Both the position numbers and the translations under genes were made by a program. This document shows positions 8,249 to 17,126 of a stretch of 64,000 bases of DNA, in pieces. The first letter of the stretch is position 1, and each line of letters starts with the position of its first letter. The stretch is from JBFGCT01 sp963825565 (GTDB lineage: Bacteria > Actinomycetota > Acidimicrobiia > Acidimicrobiales > Ilumatobacteraceae). A model generated the notes under the pieces. The model ran no database searches and was not told where the DNA came from. It worked only from the letters and a program-made list of their open reading frames with translations. Location of the stretch: assembly GCA_963825565.1 (NCBI GenBank), contig CAWGTW010000012.1, positions 186,001 through 250,000 of the forward strand, written 5' to 3'.

Positions 8249-9928
8249 ATGTCGCCTGCACTGCACGACGGAACCGCCACGTCCCCCATGTTCGGCGGCC
8301 GACGATCGTGGCGACCGTTGGCCCTGATCGTGGCACTGGCCGTGGCTGCGGCATCGTGCTCGGGCGGCGGCGACCAGAGCGGACCATCCGAGGGGTCATC
8401 GGCTCCCGACAGCGCAAACCCGCCCGCTTCCACCAGCCCGCCCGGCACCGACGTCGCAACCGAGCCCGAGTACGACGTGCTCGCCGCCGACGTGCTGGCG
8501 ATGCCGAGCGAGGAGCAGCAGCAGTACCTCACCGACCTGGCCGCATCCTTCGACCAACAGCTGGCGCTCGACTCGGGCCTGGAGGACATGCTCGGTGGGC
8601 CTGAGGCGACGTCGGCGGCGTTGCACGACGCCTGGGCCCCGCTGTTCGATCAGGTGCGCGCGACGCTCGGCCAGCCGATCCAGCTCGGCTTCCGCTCCGC
8701 TCCACAGAACGCTCCGAACATCGGCGAGAGCCTGTTCGGCATGATGATGACCGCCGGGCTCGGAGCCGAAGCGATCGTCTCGGTGTCCAACGACCTCCCT
8801 GCCGGCACGACCGAAACGGCCGAGCTCGGCCCGGGCATGAAGGTCAAGGCGTCCACTGCGAAGGCAGCCCTCGACGTCGACGTGTCGAACACGAGCAAGG
8901 AGGGTGTCACGACCAAGCTGAAGATGCATCTCGAGGTGGCACCCTGTCCGGGTCCCGACGGGCGGTTCACGGCGAAGGCCTCCGCCGACATGTCGGCGAC
9001 CGCCGGCTCCGTCGGCGGGACCGGCTCGCTCGAGGTCAGCGTCGACGGCCAACTGGACGACGACGCGAGGCTGGCGTCCACGAACATCGACTTCCGGATG
9101 CAGATGGCCGACTTCGCCGGCGGCAAGGGCTCGTTCGGCGACGTGTCGGGTGGATACACCGGCGACACCTTCAACGGCCTCACGTTCAACCGAACCGGCG
9201 GAGACGTCGACGAGAAGTACCTCACCCAGGTGGGGGTCTCCGGGATCATGTTCGCGCTGGTCATCAGCCACTTCCTGACCGACGCCGCCCAGAAGGCGTG
9301 GGAGTCGGGCCGCTGCGTGCGGATCGACGCGTCGGCGTCGCCGGGTCCGAAGGGTCTGGACCCGGGTTCGAATTCGACCGTCAGCGCGGCGCCTCGGAGC
9401 AAGATCGACGGGGCACCGACCGGCGGCACCGTCACGGCGACGCTGTCGGCGGGCGGCGCCAACGTCGAGCCGTCCTCGACCCCCTTGCCCGCCGATGCCG
9501 AGTTCACCTATCTCGCGCCCGACGAGCGGAACAAGAGCGGCACCGTCAGCCTCGAGGCCAGGTCCAGGCGCGGAGTCGGCAAGGCCGCCATCGATCTCGA
9601 CACCAGCCAGCCCTCCTACGCCGCCACGTACAGCGGTGGCGGCATCGGCATCACGGGCACCGTCGACGACCTGGGCCAGCCGTTCACGACCGACGGCAAG
9701 TTCACCGCTGGCACGGCCATGTTCGAGCACATCCCCGCCGACGACCGGAGCGGCTCGATCGTCGTGACCGGCGGAGGTCCCGGCGCGGTGCTCACCGGCA
9801 GCGGTACGTACACGATCGTCGACAACGGCGACGGGACGCTGACGATGAACGAGAGCATCTCGTCGTGCACCGCACCGGTCGGAGGCTGCCGCCAGACCGC
9901 CCACGCCGTGCTGTTGACGCCGATCTGA
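8249..9928 (+). CDS. Large secreted lipoprotein of unknown function
   Basis: 559 residues. The ATG at 8249 has GAGGAG 6 nt upstream. A signal peptide with an Arg pair and a hydrophobic core ends at A-A-S-C37, a plausible lipobox, followed by a Gly/Ser/Pro-rich tether. The body has no family that I recognise. It has Ala-rich helices near 90-190, then beta-rich stretches (MKVKASTAKAALDVDVSNTS) and a C-terminal beta domain ending in cysteines (SSCTAPVGGCRQT). A hydrophobic stretch near 330-350 (SGIMFALVISHFLTDAA) is the only other possible membrane segment. Next gene starts 45 bp downstream with its own promoter. Confidence 0.8.
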   Translation: MSPALHDGTATSPMFGGRRSWRPLALIVALAVAAASCSGGGDQSGPSEGSSAPDSANPPASTSPPGTDVATEPEYDVLAADVLAMPSEEQQQYLTDLAASFDQQLALDSGLEDMLGGPEATSAALHDAWAPLFDQVRATLGQPIQLGFRSAPQNAPNIGESLFGMMMTAGLGAEAIVSVSNDLPAGTTETAELGPGMKVKASTAKAALDVDVSNTSKEGVTTKLKMHLEVAPCPGPDGRFTAKASADMSATAGSVGGTGSLEVSVDGQLDDDARLASTNIDFRMQMADFAGGKGSFGDVSGGYTGDTFNGLTFNRTGGDVDEKYLTQVGVSGIMFALVISHFLTDAAQKAWESGRCVRIDASASPGPKGLDPGSNSTVSAAPRSKIDGAPTGGTVTATLSAGGANVEPSSTPLPADAEFTYLAPDERNKSGTVSLEARSRRGVGKAAIDLDTSQPSYAATYSGGGIGITGTVDDLGQPFTTDGKFTAGTAMFEHIPADDRSGSIVVTGGGPGAVLTGSGTYTIVDNGDGTLTMNESISSCTAPVGGCRQTAHAVLLTPI

Positions 9929-9961
9929 ACGCCGGGCCGTATCCTCCCCACCCCAGCCGCA

Positions 9962-9967
9962 TAGGGT
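9962..9967 (+). promoter_or_regulatory. -10 box of M20 peptidase gene
   Basis: TAGGGT followed by ACGGAG and the ATG at 9974. The spacing of 6 nt suggests a leaderless transcript, though GGAG could also serve as a ribosome site. Confidence 0.45.
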
Positions 9968-9973
9968 ACGGAG

Positions 9974-11323
9974 ATGGCGACGCCGGAGGAGTTCGAGGGG
10001 CCGAGCACCGAGCTCCTGCAGACGCTGATCCGCAACGAGTGCGTCAACGACGGCACGCCCGATTCAGGTGGCGAGACCCGTACGTCCGACGTGCTGGTGC
10101 AGTACCTGGAGGGCGCCGGGCTCGACGTCGAACGCTTCACGCCCCGCGCCGGCCGCGATTCGATGGTCGCCCGCATCGAGGGTTCCGACCCCGACGCGCC
10201 GTCGCTGTGCCTGATGGGCCACACCGACGTCGTGCCGGTCAACCCGGCCGGGTGGGACCACGACCCGTTCGGGGGTGAGCTGATCGACGACGAGGTCTGG
10301 GGCCGCGGAGCGGTCGACATGCTCAACTTGACCTCGACGATGGCGGTCGCGTTCCGGCGGCTGGCCGACGAGGGGTTCCGACCGAAGGGTGACCTGATCT
10401 TCTTCGGCGTCGGCGACGAGGAGGCCGGCGGTGTGTACGGCGCGGAGTGGATGGCCGAGCACCACTGGGATGCGATCCGCGCCGACTTCGTACTGACCGA
10501 GCTCGGCGGCTGGTCGACGACGACCGCCGACGGGGGCCGCCACGTGACGATCAACGTCAACGAGAAGGGGATGTCGTGGCGACGCCTGCGGGTGCGCGGC
10601 ACCCCCGGCCACGGCTCGATGCCCTTCGGAGCCGACAACGCGCTGGTCAAGGCGGCCGAGATCGTCCGCCGGCTGACGGCGTACCGTCCGGCGCCGCTGC
10701 TCGACGAGGTGTGGAAGGCCCAGGTCGCAGCGATGGAGCTGACGCCGGAGGTTCGGGACGGGTTGCTCGACCCCGCTCGCATCTGGGAGACGATCGAGAC
10801 GCTGCCGACACCCGTCGCCAGGACGTGCCATGCCCAGACCCACACGACGTTCTCCCCGAACGTCTGCCACGGCGGCCAGAAGACCAACATCATCCCCGAC
10901 ACGATCGACATCGACGTCGACATCCGCACCGTGCCCGGCACGACGCAAGACGACGTCAGCCGGCATCTCCGTGAGGCACTCGGCGATCTCGGCGACCAGG
11001 TCGAGATCGGCGTCATCCAGAACTCGAACCCGACCGCCTCGCCCCACGGGGCCGGCGACCCGCTGTGGGACGCCGTCGCCCGCCACGTCCAGGTCGCTTA
11101 CCCCGGCGCCGACCTCGTGCCGGGCCTGATCGTCGGCGGCACCGATGCGCGCTTCTACCGCGAGCGCGGCACGACCGCCTACGGCGCCGGGCTCTTCTCG
11201 CCCGAGATGGACTTCGCCACGTTCGGATCGCGGTTCCACGGCCACAACGAACGGATCGACGTCGTGTCGCTCGGGCTGTCCGGCAACTTCTGGTACGGGC
11301 TCGCACGCGACCTGGTCGGCTGA
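9974..11323 (+). CDS. M20-family metallopeptidase / deacylase
   Basis: 449 residues, cytoplasmic. The two-zinc site of the M20 family is complete: GHTDVVP (His and catalytic Asp), GRGAVDM (bridging Asp), GDEEAGG (catalytic Glu pair), TELGG (Glu) and FHGHNE (His). The dimerisation domain lies between the third and last motifs. The family cleaves amide bonds of dipeptides or N-acyl amino acids; members this long include dipeptidases and succinyl-diaminopimelate desuccinylase-like enzymes. Without lysine-pathway neighbours a general aminoacyl hydrolase is the safer reading. Confidence 0.88.
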   Translation: MATPEEFEGPSTELLQTLIRNECVNDGTPDSGGETRTSDVLVQYLEGAGLDVERFTPRAGRDSMVARIEGSDPDAPSLCLMGHTDVVPVNPAGWDHDPFGGELIDDEVWGRGAVDMLNLTSTMAVAFRRLADEGFRPKGDLIFFGVGDEEAGGVYGAEWMAEHHWDAIRADFVLTELGGWSTTTADGGRHVTINVNEKGMSWRRLRVRGTPGHGSMPFGADNALVKAAEIVRRLTAYRPAPLLDEVWKAQVAAMELTPEVRDGLLDPARIWETIETLPTPVARTCHAQTHTTFSPNVCHGGQKTNIIPDTIDIDVDIRTVPGTTQDDVSRHLREALGDLGDQVEIGVIQNSNPTASPHGAGDPLWDAVARHVQVAYPGADLVPGLIVGGTDARFYRERGTTAYGAGLFSPEMDFATFGSRFHGHNERIDVVSLGLSGNFWYGLARDLVG

Positions 11324-11374
11324 GGTAACAATGGTCGCCTCGTACCGGTCGTCGCGACCTCGAAGGAGCGCCCC

Positions 11375-11746
11375 ATGATCATCGCCGCGGAGTTCGGGAG
11401 CGGCCAGGTCCTCTGGTCGATCCTGTGGTTCTTCATGCTCGTCCTGTGGGTCTGGCTGATCATCATGATCTTCACCGACATCCTGGAGGCCGACGACCTC
11501 TCCGGCTGGGGCAAGGCGTTGTGGGCGGTCGGCATCCTCGTCCTACCGTTCCTCGGGATCCTCCTCTACCTGGTCGTCCACGGCAGCAGCATGAACGCGC
11601 GCGCCCGGGCCGGCGTCGAGCCACCGGCGGCTCCGACTCCCGCCTCGACCACCGACGAGCTGACCGAGCTCGCCGTACTCCGCGACGCCGGCAAGCTCTC
11701 CGACACCGAGTACGAGCAGGCGAAGTCGAAGATCGTCAGCGGCTGA
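11375..11746 (+). CDS. Small membrane protein with phospholipase-D-nuclease-like N-terminus and SHOCT domain
   Basis: 123 residues. Two hydrophobic helices (about 12-36 and 50-68) match the PLDc_N / two-helix membrane module found alone in many actinobacteria. A proline-rich linker leads to a C-terminal SHOCT motif (LAVLRDAGKLSDTEYEQAKSKI), a short helical oligomerisation element. A clear AAGGAG lies 8 nt before the ATG. Role unknown. It is convergent with cofE, with 15 bp between the stops. Confidence 0.8.
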   Translation: MIIAAEFGSGQVLWSILWFFMLVLWVWLIIMIFTDILEADDLSGWGKALWAVGILVLPFLGILLYLVVHGSSMNARARAGVEPPAAPTPASTTDELTELAVLRDAGKLSDTEYEQAKSKIVSG

Positions 11747-11761
11747 CCCAGCGGGTACGCG

Positions 11762-12514
11762 TCAACGGAACAGATCGCGCTCGGAATCGCGGAGCACGGG
11801 GCCGATCGTCGCGGACTCGTCGGCCTCCCACTCGTAGCCGCGGATCACCGCGACGGGGACCCGGCTCGTGTTGCCCTTGACCAACTCGGCGGCGGCTGCC
11901 AGTTCGTCGGCGACGCAGATCTCCTGGACGCGGAACTCGTGCCCGTGCGGATCGTGTTGGCCGATGTAGCTGTGCAGCGGATCGATCCCGGCGACACCGA
12001 TGGCGACATCGGTCTGGCCCTCACGCCACGGACGGCCGAACGTGTCGCTGAGGATCACCGCGACGTCGACCCCGGCGGTGCGGAACCCGTCACGCATCGC
12101 CCGGGCGGAGGCGTCGGGGTCCTTCGGCAGGACGAGCACCCGGTCGTGCGCCCCGCTCGACGACTGATCGACCCCGGAGTTCGCGCAGCACAGGCCGTGA
12201 TGGGTCTCGGTGATCAACACCGGCCCGATCTGGCGGATCACCCGCTTCGACTCGCGCAGCACGACCTCGACGACCCGCGGGTCCTTGTCCCATCGCTCAC
12301 CCCAGGAGCGTGCGAACTCGGACGGCTCGACGTCGGCCAGCTCGATCGAACAGCCCTCCGCCTTGGAGACGATCTTCGACGTCACGACCACGATGTCGCC
12401 GTCGACGAGCGGGTCGCCCTGGGCCGTCGCGGCCCCACCGATCATCGCCACGAGGTCGTCGCCGGCGGCGACCTCGGGCAGCCCCGCGACGCCGGTGATG
12501 CGCACTGAGGTCAT
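11762..12514 (-). CDS. cofE: Coenzyme F420:L-glutamate ligase
   Basis: 250 residues. It adds glutamates to F420-0 with GTP in the cytoplasm. Family signatures seen are DIVVVTSKIVSKAEG, the E-T-x-H-G-L-C-C-A-N-S-G-V-D segment, ILSDTFGRPWREGQTDVAIG and the late IRGYEW. Only the CofE ligase domain is present; mycobacterial FbiB carries an extra FMN-binding C-terminal domain that is absent here. AGGGAG precedes the ATG very closely, so a GTG three codons later is also possible. The partner cofD lies 36 kb away. Confidence 0.93.
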   Translation of the reverse strand: MTSVRITGVAGLPEVAAGDDLVAMIGGAATAQGDPLVDGDIVVVTSKIVSKAEGCSIELADVEPSEFARSWGERWDKDPRVVEVVLRESKRVIRQIGPVLITETHHGLCCANSGVDQSSSGAHDRVLVLPKDPDASARAMRDGFRTAGVDVAVILSDTFGRPWREGQTDVAIGVAGIDPLHSYIGQHDPHGHEFRVQEICVADELAAAAELVKGNTSRVPVAVIRGYEWEADESATIGPVLRDSERDLFR

Positions 12515-12532
12515 CTCCCTGGAGCCGGACCG

Positions 12533-12763
12533 TCAGTCCGACGACCCGGCGAGGAAGCCGAGGGGGGCCGCCTCGATCGGCTCGGGGTCGGTGAACGCGC
12601 CCCGCTGCGAGACGAATCCACCCTGGCTCATCCCGCCGACGACCGCCCGCGGGGTGAACATCTCGTCGTCGATCGGGACGCCGTGGGCGAGCACGACCGC
12701 CGGCCCGCCGTCGCCGGTGTCCTCGAAGTGGCCCTGCTGTCCGTTCACGTCGGCGTGCGGCAT
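12533..12763 (-). pseudogene. Alpha/beta-hydrolase remnant with internal deletion
   Basis: 76 residues. The first 38 match the usual start of an alpha/beta hydrolase (ADVNGQ, then EDTGDGGPAVVLAHG with the oxyanion strand, then DDEMFTP). The sequence then jumps straight to VVGGMSQGGF, the G-x-S-x-G nucleophile elbow, which in intact relatives lies about 60-70 residues later. It ends 30 residues after that, without the Asp and His of the triad. So an in-frame deletion and loss of the C-terminal half have occurred. The promoter (12770-12775) is intact, so a short product may still be made. Confidence 0.65.
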
Positions 12764-12769
12764 GGGCGA

Positions 12770-12775
12770 ACGGTA
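12770..12775 (-). promoter_or_regulatory. -10 box of hydrolase remnant, leaderless
   Basis: TACCGT on the minus strand, 6 nt before the ATG at 12763, in the short divergent gap with menB. Confidence 0.4.
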
Positions 12776-12797
12776 CCCGATCGGCCAACATGGGTGG

Positions 12798-13745
12798 ATG
12801 GCCAACGACGAGTCCCGTACCGTGTCGGAGATCTTCGACCCCCGGGAATGGGTCGAGGTACCCGACCAGGGTTTCACCGACATCACCTACCACCGGGCGG
12901 TCGGCGTCGGCGTCGTGCGCATCGCCTTCGACCGGCCCGACGTGCGCAACGCGTTCCGCCCGAACACGGTCGACGAGCTGTACCGGGCGCTCGACCACGC
13001 CCGCATGTCGACCGATGTCGGCTGCGTGCTGCTCACCGGCAACGGCCCGTCGCCGAAGGACGGCGGGTGGGCGTTCTGTTCCGGCGGCGACCAGCGCATC
13101 CGGGGCAAGGACGGCTACAAGTACACCCGACCCGACGAGGGCCAAGGCGGTGCGTTGGGCACCACGGCCGACACGATCGACGCCGGCCGGGCGGGGAGGC
13201 TGCACATCCTCGAGGTCCAGCGCCTGATCCGCTTCATGCCCAAGGTCGTGATCTGCGTCGTCCCGGGCTGGGCGGCGGGCGGCGGCCACTCGCTGCACGT
13301 CGTGTGCGACCTGACGCTCGCCAGCCGCGAGCACGCCCGGTTCAAGCAGACCGATGCCGATGTCGCCAGCTTCGACGGCGGGTTCGGATCGGCATACCTG
13401 GCGCGCCAGGTCGGGCAGAAGTTCGCCCGGGAGATCTTCTTCCTCGGCCGCGAGTACACCGCCGACGACGCGGTGCGGATGGGCATGGTCAACGCCTCGA
13501 TCCCCCATGCCGAGCTCGAGCAGACCGCGCTCCGCTGGGGACGCGAGATCTGCGCCAAGAGCCCGACCGCCCAGCGCATGCTCAAGTTCGCGTTCAACAT
13601 GATCGACGACGGGCTGGTCGGCCAACAGGTCTTCGCCGGCGAGGCGACCCGACTCGCCTACGGGACCGACGAGGCCGAGGAGGGCCGGGACAGCTTCCTC
13701 GACAAGCGCGACCCCGACTGGTCCGCGTTTCCCTATCACTTCTGA
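12798..13745 (+). CDS. menB: 1,4-dihydroxy-2-naphthoyl-CoA synthase
   Basis: 315 residues, crotonase fold. It closes the second ring of the naphthoquinone in menaquinone biosynthesis. MenB features are a long N-terminal extension (EIFDPREWVEVP...FTDITYHR), the loop KDGGWAFCSGGDQRIRG (oxyanion hole), AGGGHSLHVVCDLTLAS, and DVASFDGGFGSAYLAR with the Asp that replaces the hydratase Glu. The C-terminus (FLDKRDPDWSAFPYHF) is the typical MenB ending. The ATG at 12798 starts the recognised N-terminus. No other men gene lies nearby. Confidence 0.93.
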   Translation: MANDESRTVSEIFDPREWVEVPDQGFTDITYHRAVGVGVVRIAFDRPDVRNAFRPNTVDELYRALDHARMSTDVGCVLLTGNGPSPKDGGWAFCSGGDQRIRGKDGYKYTRPDEGQGGALGTTADTIDAGRAGRLHILEVQRLIRFMPKVVICVVPGWAAGGGHSLHVVCDLTLASREHARFKQTDADVASFDGGFGSAYLARQVGQKFAREIFFLGREYTADDAVRMGMVNASIPHAELEQTALRWGREICAKSPTAQRMLKFAFNMIDDGLVGQQVFAGEATRLAYGTDEAEEGRDSFLDKRDPDWSAFPYHF

Positions 13746-13771
13746 AGGTTCGCTCGCCGCGCCCGCCGGCT

Positions 13772-13787
13772 CGGCGACCGGTCGCCG
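13772..13787 (+). terminator. Perfect 16-bp palindrome after menB
   Basis: CGGCGACCGGTCGCCG, 27 bp after the menB stop. No T-tract follows, so a terminator role is a guess. The rest of the 13746-13915 gap shows nothing else. Confidence 0.25.
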
Positions 13788-13915
13788 GCAGCGGTGGGGT
13801 TCGTCGGCGCCTGCTGCACGACCTCTTCACGCACCCGGCGAGCGTCCGACACGTCCGATTTCCTCCTGCACGTGACGTTGTCGGCCGCCGCCACGGGGGG
13901 CATCCTCGCTGGGCG

Positions 13916-14710
13916 ATGCCCCACCTGATCATCCTCGACGACCCCGACGACGAGCGGTTCCGCCAGTTCCGCCTCAACGAGCGCGGGCTCGCCAGCCGCC
14001 CCGACAAGCGCGACGACGCCGGCGCCGGCCTGTTCCTCGCCGAGGGCGACCTGGTCGTGCTGCGAGCGATCGAGGCCGGGTGCACGCCCGTCGCGGCGCT
14101 GGTCGACGTCGAACGGGTCCCGGCGGTCGCCGACCGGCTCGACTGCCCGGTCTACGGCGGCGGGCTCCGGGTGCGGCAGGTCGTGTCCCGGCTGGGGATG
14201 CCGCTGGCGGTGATCGCGCTGTTCGAGCGCCCGCCCCGACCGACGGTCGCGACGCTCGCGGCCACCTGCACCCGCCTCGTCGTCGTCGAAGGGGTGGACA
14301 ACCCGGCGAACGTCGGCGCGATCGTGCGCAACGCCGCCGGCCTCGGCTGGGACGGGCTGCTCCTCGACCACACCAGCGCCGACCCGCTCGCCCGCCGCTC
14401 GCTGCGCGTGGCGATGGGGACCGCATTCGCGCTCCCCCACGCCCGCACGACCTCGCTGGCCGCCGACGTCGCGTCGCTCGATGGGTTCGAGCGCTACGCG
14501 CTGACGCCGCACCCCGACGCGATCGACCTCGACCAGGTCTCACCCGGCGAGCGGGTGGCGATCCTGATCGGGGCGGAACGCTCCGGGCTGAGCGACGAGT
14601 TGCTGGCGGCGGCGACGCCGGTGCGGATCCCGATGGCCGGCGGGGTCGACTCGCTCAACGCCGCAGCGGCGTCCGCGGTCGCGTGCTGGGCGTTGCGCCG
14701 GTCGGGCTGA
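13916..14710 (+). CDS. SpoU/TrmH-family RNA 2'-O-methyltransferase
   Basis: 264 residues. SPOUT signatures are present in order: motif 1 NPANVGAIVRNAAGLGWDG, motif 2 VAILIGAERSGLS, and motif 3 IPMAGGVDSLNAAAASAVACW, which form the knotted SAM site. The N-terminal segment is a substrate-binding domain (LFLAEGDLVVLRAIEAG) of the kind seen in rRNA methylases such as TsnR and RlmB-like proteins. The exact RNA target is unknown. The chosen ATG follows CATCCT by 9 nt. Confidence 0.9.
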   Translation: MPHLIILDDPDDERFRQFRLNERGLASRPDKRDDAGAGLFLAEGDLVVLRAIEAGCTPVAALVDVERVPAVADRLDCPVYGGGLRVRQVVSRLGMPLAVIALFERPPRPTVATLAATCTRLVVVEGVDNPANVGAIVRNAAGLGWDGLLLDHTSADPLARRSLRVAMGTAFALPHARTTSLAADVASLDGFERYALTPHPDAIDLDQVSPGERVAILIGAERSGLSDELLAAATPVRIPMAGGVDSLNAAAASAVACWALRRSG

Positions 14711-14776
14711 CCCGGCACGGCGAGCGAACCAGCGCGCCCCCGGGCCGCGGCCGCGGCCAACGATCGATCGTGGCGG

Positions 14777-15607
14777 TCAGGCCGCGACCGTCGAGCGTCG
14801 CGAACGCCTGCCACGCGGCGCGCTGCCGCTCGGCTCCCACGTGAAGTTGCGGACGGCGACGACGGCACCGAACACGCCCCACGCGGCGACCTGGGCCAGG
14901 TTGGCCCAGTTGAACGCGGGCGCATCGACGAACGGCGTGAAGCAGTCCTGGAACGCGTTGACGAACGGCTTGAGCGGGAAGAAGTCGGCGATCCACCCGA
15001 GCAGGCTCGGGGCGTCGTCGGACTGGACGAACACGTCGGAGATGAACGCCAGCGGGAGGATCGTCGCGTTTGCCGCAGCCGAGGCCGAGCTCGCCGACTT
15101 GACGACCGACGCGAGCGCCAGCCCGAGCGCGGCGAACGCCGACACACCGACGGCGAAGGTGACGATCGCCGCCGGCATCTTCGCCGGGTCGATCTCCAGG
15201 TCGTAGACCAGCACGCCGAGCGAGAGCATCAGGACGACGCCGAGGAACGCGATCACGACCGCCGACAGCACGAACCCGCCGATGTAGGTCCAGGTCGGCA
15301 GCGGGGTCCCCTTCCAGCGCTTGAGCACCCCCTCGTCGCGCCGGATCGGGACCATGTTGGCGAGGTTGGTGAACGTCGCTGAGACCGCGGTGTAGGCCGC
15401 GAGTCCGCCGGTGTAGAACTGGCGGACCGACCAGTTCCCGTCCGGCGTCTCGATCGTGCTGTCGCCGAACAAGGCGTTGAACAGCACGAGCATGATCAGC
15501 GGGAGGGCGAGCGTGAAGAAGAACGCGACCGGGATGCGGCGGAACGAGACGAGCTGGTAGCGCGTCTGGCGCACGAGCAGACCGAGTTCGTTCGGCAACC
15601 CGCTCAC
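14777..15607 (-). CDS. ABC-2 type exporter permease
   Basis: 276 residues with six hydrophobic segments in the ABC-2 pattern: one near 20-45 (IPVAFFFTLALPLIMLVLFNALFG), then a cluster from 70 to 260. The segment FLPLKP-like 'FFPLKPFVNAFQDCF' near the end is typical of the family's last loop. The GTG start overlaps the stop of the ATPase gene (GTGA at 15604-15607), so the pair is one translationally coupled exporter. Neighbouring globin and ATPase lie upstream in the same unit. Substrate unknown; drug or lipid export is usual. Confidence 0.88.
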   Translation of the reverse strand: MSGLPNELGLLVRQTRYQLVSFRRIPVAFFFTLALPLIMLVLFNALFGDSTIETPDGNWSVRQFYTGGLAAYTAVSATFTNLANMVPIRRDEGVLKRWKGTPLPTWTYIGGFVLSAVVIAFLGVVLMLSLGVLVYDLEIDPAKMPAAIVTFAVGVSAFAALGLALASVVKSASSASAAANATILPLAFISDVFVQSDDAPSLLGWIADFFPLKPFVNAFQDCFTPFVDAPAFNWANLAQVAAWGVFGAVVAVRNFTWEPSGSAPRGRRSRRSTVAA

Positions 15608-16536
15608 CGCCGGTCGTCCTCGGTGGAGAGCTCGCCGACCAGTGCGAGGTAGACGTCCTCCAGCGACGCCCGGTGGACGCTGAGCGACTCCAACTCGACG
15701 CCGCTCTCGATCGCCCAGCCGGTCAGGCGGTGGACGGCCGCGGTCGGGTGGTCGATCGTCGCCTCGATCACCCGACCGGCGACCCGCACCTCGGTGCCGA
15801 ACAACGGTCCGAGCGTCGAGACCGCGTCGGCGATCGCCACCGACTCGGGCAACATGAAGCTGACGATCGTCCCGCTGACCTCGTTGATCAACTGCTCGGG
15901 TGTGCCCTCGGCGACCAGCCGTCCGTGCGCCAGGACGCCGACCCGGTCGGCGAGGTGTTCGGCCTCGTCGAGGTAGTGGGTGGTGAGCAGGATCGTCGCC
16001 CCGTCGCTCCCGAGCCGCTCGACGAGATCCCACGACTTGCGCCGCGCCGCAGGGTCGAACCCGGTGGTCGGTTCGTCGAGGAAGAGCACGTCCGGGTAGC
16101 CGACGATCCCGAGGGCGAGGTCGACCCGCCGCCGTTGCCCGCCCGACAGCGATCCGATGCGATCGTCGACCTTCTCCTCGAGCCCGACCATCCCCACCAG
16201 CTCGTCGACGCTTCTGTGCGCCGCGTAGCACCCGCCGTAGAGCTCGATGACCTCCCGCACGGTGAACTCGTCCTCGACGCCGGACGACTGAAGCACGATG
16301 CCGACACGGTCGCGGAACTGCCGGGTCGCGCCGGCCGGATCGACGCCGAGCACCCTGATGCTGCCGGCGGTCGCGGGTCGGTATCCCTCGAGCACCTCGA
16401 CCGTGGTCGACTTGCCGGCACCGTTCTCTCCGAGCAGCGCGTAGACCTCGCCCTCCCGCACCTCGAACGACAGGCCGTCGACCGCGAGCAGATCGCCGTA
16501 GCGCTTGATCAGGTTCTCGACCTCGATGACCGGCAC
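15604..16536 (-). CDS. ABC transporter ATP-binding protein (DrrA-like)
   Basis: 310 residues. It hydrolyses ATP at the inner membrane to drive the adjoining permease. Walker A is GENGAGKST, the signature is LSGGQRRR, and Walker B is DVLFLDEPTTG followed by a TTHYLDEAEHLADR switch His. A C-terminal extension of about 90 residues (VSFMLPESVAIADAV...) resembles the regulatory domain of DrrA-type exporters. The GTG at 16536 (VPVIEVENLIKRYG) is preferred: codons upstream of it overlap the globin gene. The gap to the globin stop is only 11 bp. Confidence 0.92.
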   Translation of the reverse strand: MPVIEVENLIKRYGDLLAVDGLSFEVREGEVYALLGENGAGKSTTVEVLEGYRPATAGSIRVLGVDPAGATRQFRDRVGIVLQSSGVEDEFTVREVIELYGGCYAAHRSVDELVGMVGLEEKVDDRIGSLSGGQRRRVDLALGIVGYPDVLFLDEPTTGFDPAARRKSWDLVERLGSDGATILLTTHYLDEAEHLADRVGVLAHGRLVAEGTPEQLINEVSGTIVSFMLPESVAIADAVSTLGPLFGTEVRVAGRVIEATIDHPTAAVHRLTGWAIESGVELESLSVHRASLEDVYLALVGELSTEDDRR

Positions 16537-16547
16537 GGGGGCGAACG

Positions 16548-16985
16548 CTACTGCCGTGACGGGAACGTCGCCGAGGTGATCGGCAGTCCGGTGTCGTTGC
16601 GGAGGTGCTCCGCGGCCGGCACGAAGTACGCCAGCAGCTCCTCGGCGATACCCGGCGGCACCGTGTCGTCGGCGCACACCTGCTCGATCGCCGCGGCCAT
16701 GTGGGCCAGCCAGCGGTCGCGCTCGACCGGGCCGACGTGGAACGGAAGGTGGCGCATCCGCAGGCGGGGGTGCCCACGCTCGTCGCTGTACGTCGCCGGG
16801 CCACCCCAGTACTGCACGAGGAACAGCGTCAGGCGACGCCGGGCGCCGGTCAGGTCCGGCTGCTCGGGGTACAGCGGCAGCAGAACCTCGTCGGTGGCGA
16901 CCCCGGTGTAGAACGCATCGACCAGCCGCTCGAAGAACGGCTGGCCGCCGACCCGGAAATACAGCGAGGGCGCCGTGTCGGTCAC
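16548..16985 (-). CDS. Truncated hemoglobin, group II (GlbO-like)
   Basis: 145 residues. A small heme protein that binds O2 or NO. Family markers are YFRVGGQPFFERLVDAFY (first helices), YWGGPATYSDERGHPRLRMRHLPF with the proximal His in GHPRLRMRH, and a final helix VPPGIAEELLAYF. A TAGCTT box 7 nt upstream points to the GTG at 16985 rather than the ATG three codons before. It heads a unit with the two ABC exporter genes, an unusual pairing that may only reflect close packing. Confidence 0.9.
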   Translation of the reverse strand: MTDTAPSLYFRVGGQPFFERLVDAFYTGVATDEVLLPLYPEQPDLTGARRRLTLFLVQYWGGPATYSDERGHPRLRMRHLPFHVGPVERDRWLAHMAAAIEQVCADDTVPPGIAEELLAYFVPAAEHLRNDTGLPITSATFPSRQ

Positions 16986-16992
16986 GGCGCCC

Positions 16993-16998
16993 AAGCTA
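16993..16998 (-). promoter_or_regulatory. -10 box of globin-ABC exporter unit
   Basis: TAGCTT on the minus strand, 7 nt before the GTG at 16985. Confidence 0.5.
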
Positions 16999-17002
16999 GG
17001 GA

Positions 17003-17046
17003 GTTCCCCGCGGAAGCGGCAAGGGGAGGAACCGCTTCGTGGGGAC
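17003..17046 (-). terminator. Hairpin after the small acidic gene
   Basis: Arms GTTCCCCGCGGAAGCGG and CCGCTTCGTGGGGAC pair over about 14 bp with one bulge and a 10-nt loop. It sits 80 bp after the stop at 17127 and just before the globin promoter. No T-tract is present. Confidence 0.4.
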
Positions 17047-17126
17047 CCGGATTTTCGAGCTGATCGACGGGCGACCCCGTCACGACGTCCTCGCCAGCTC
17101 GAAGCTGTGTTGTCAGGAGGGTTGGA

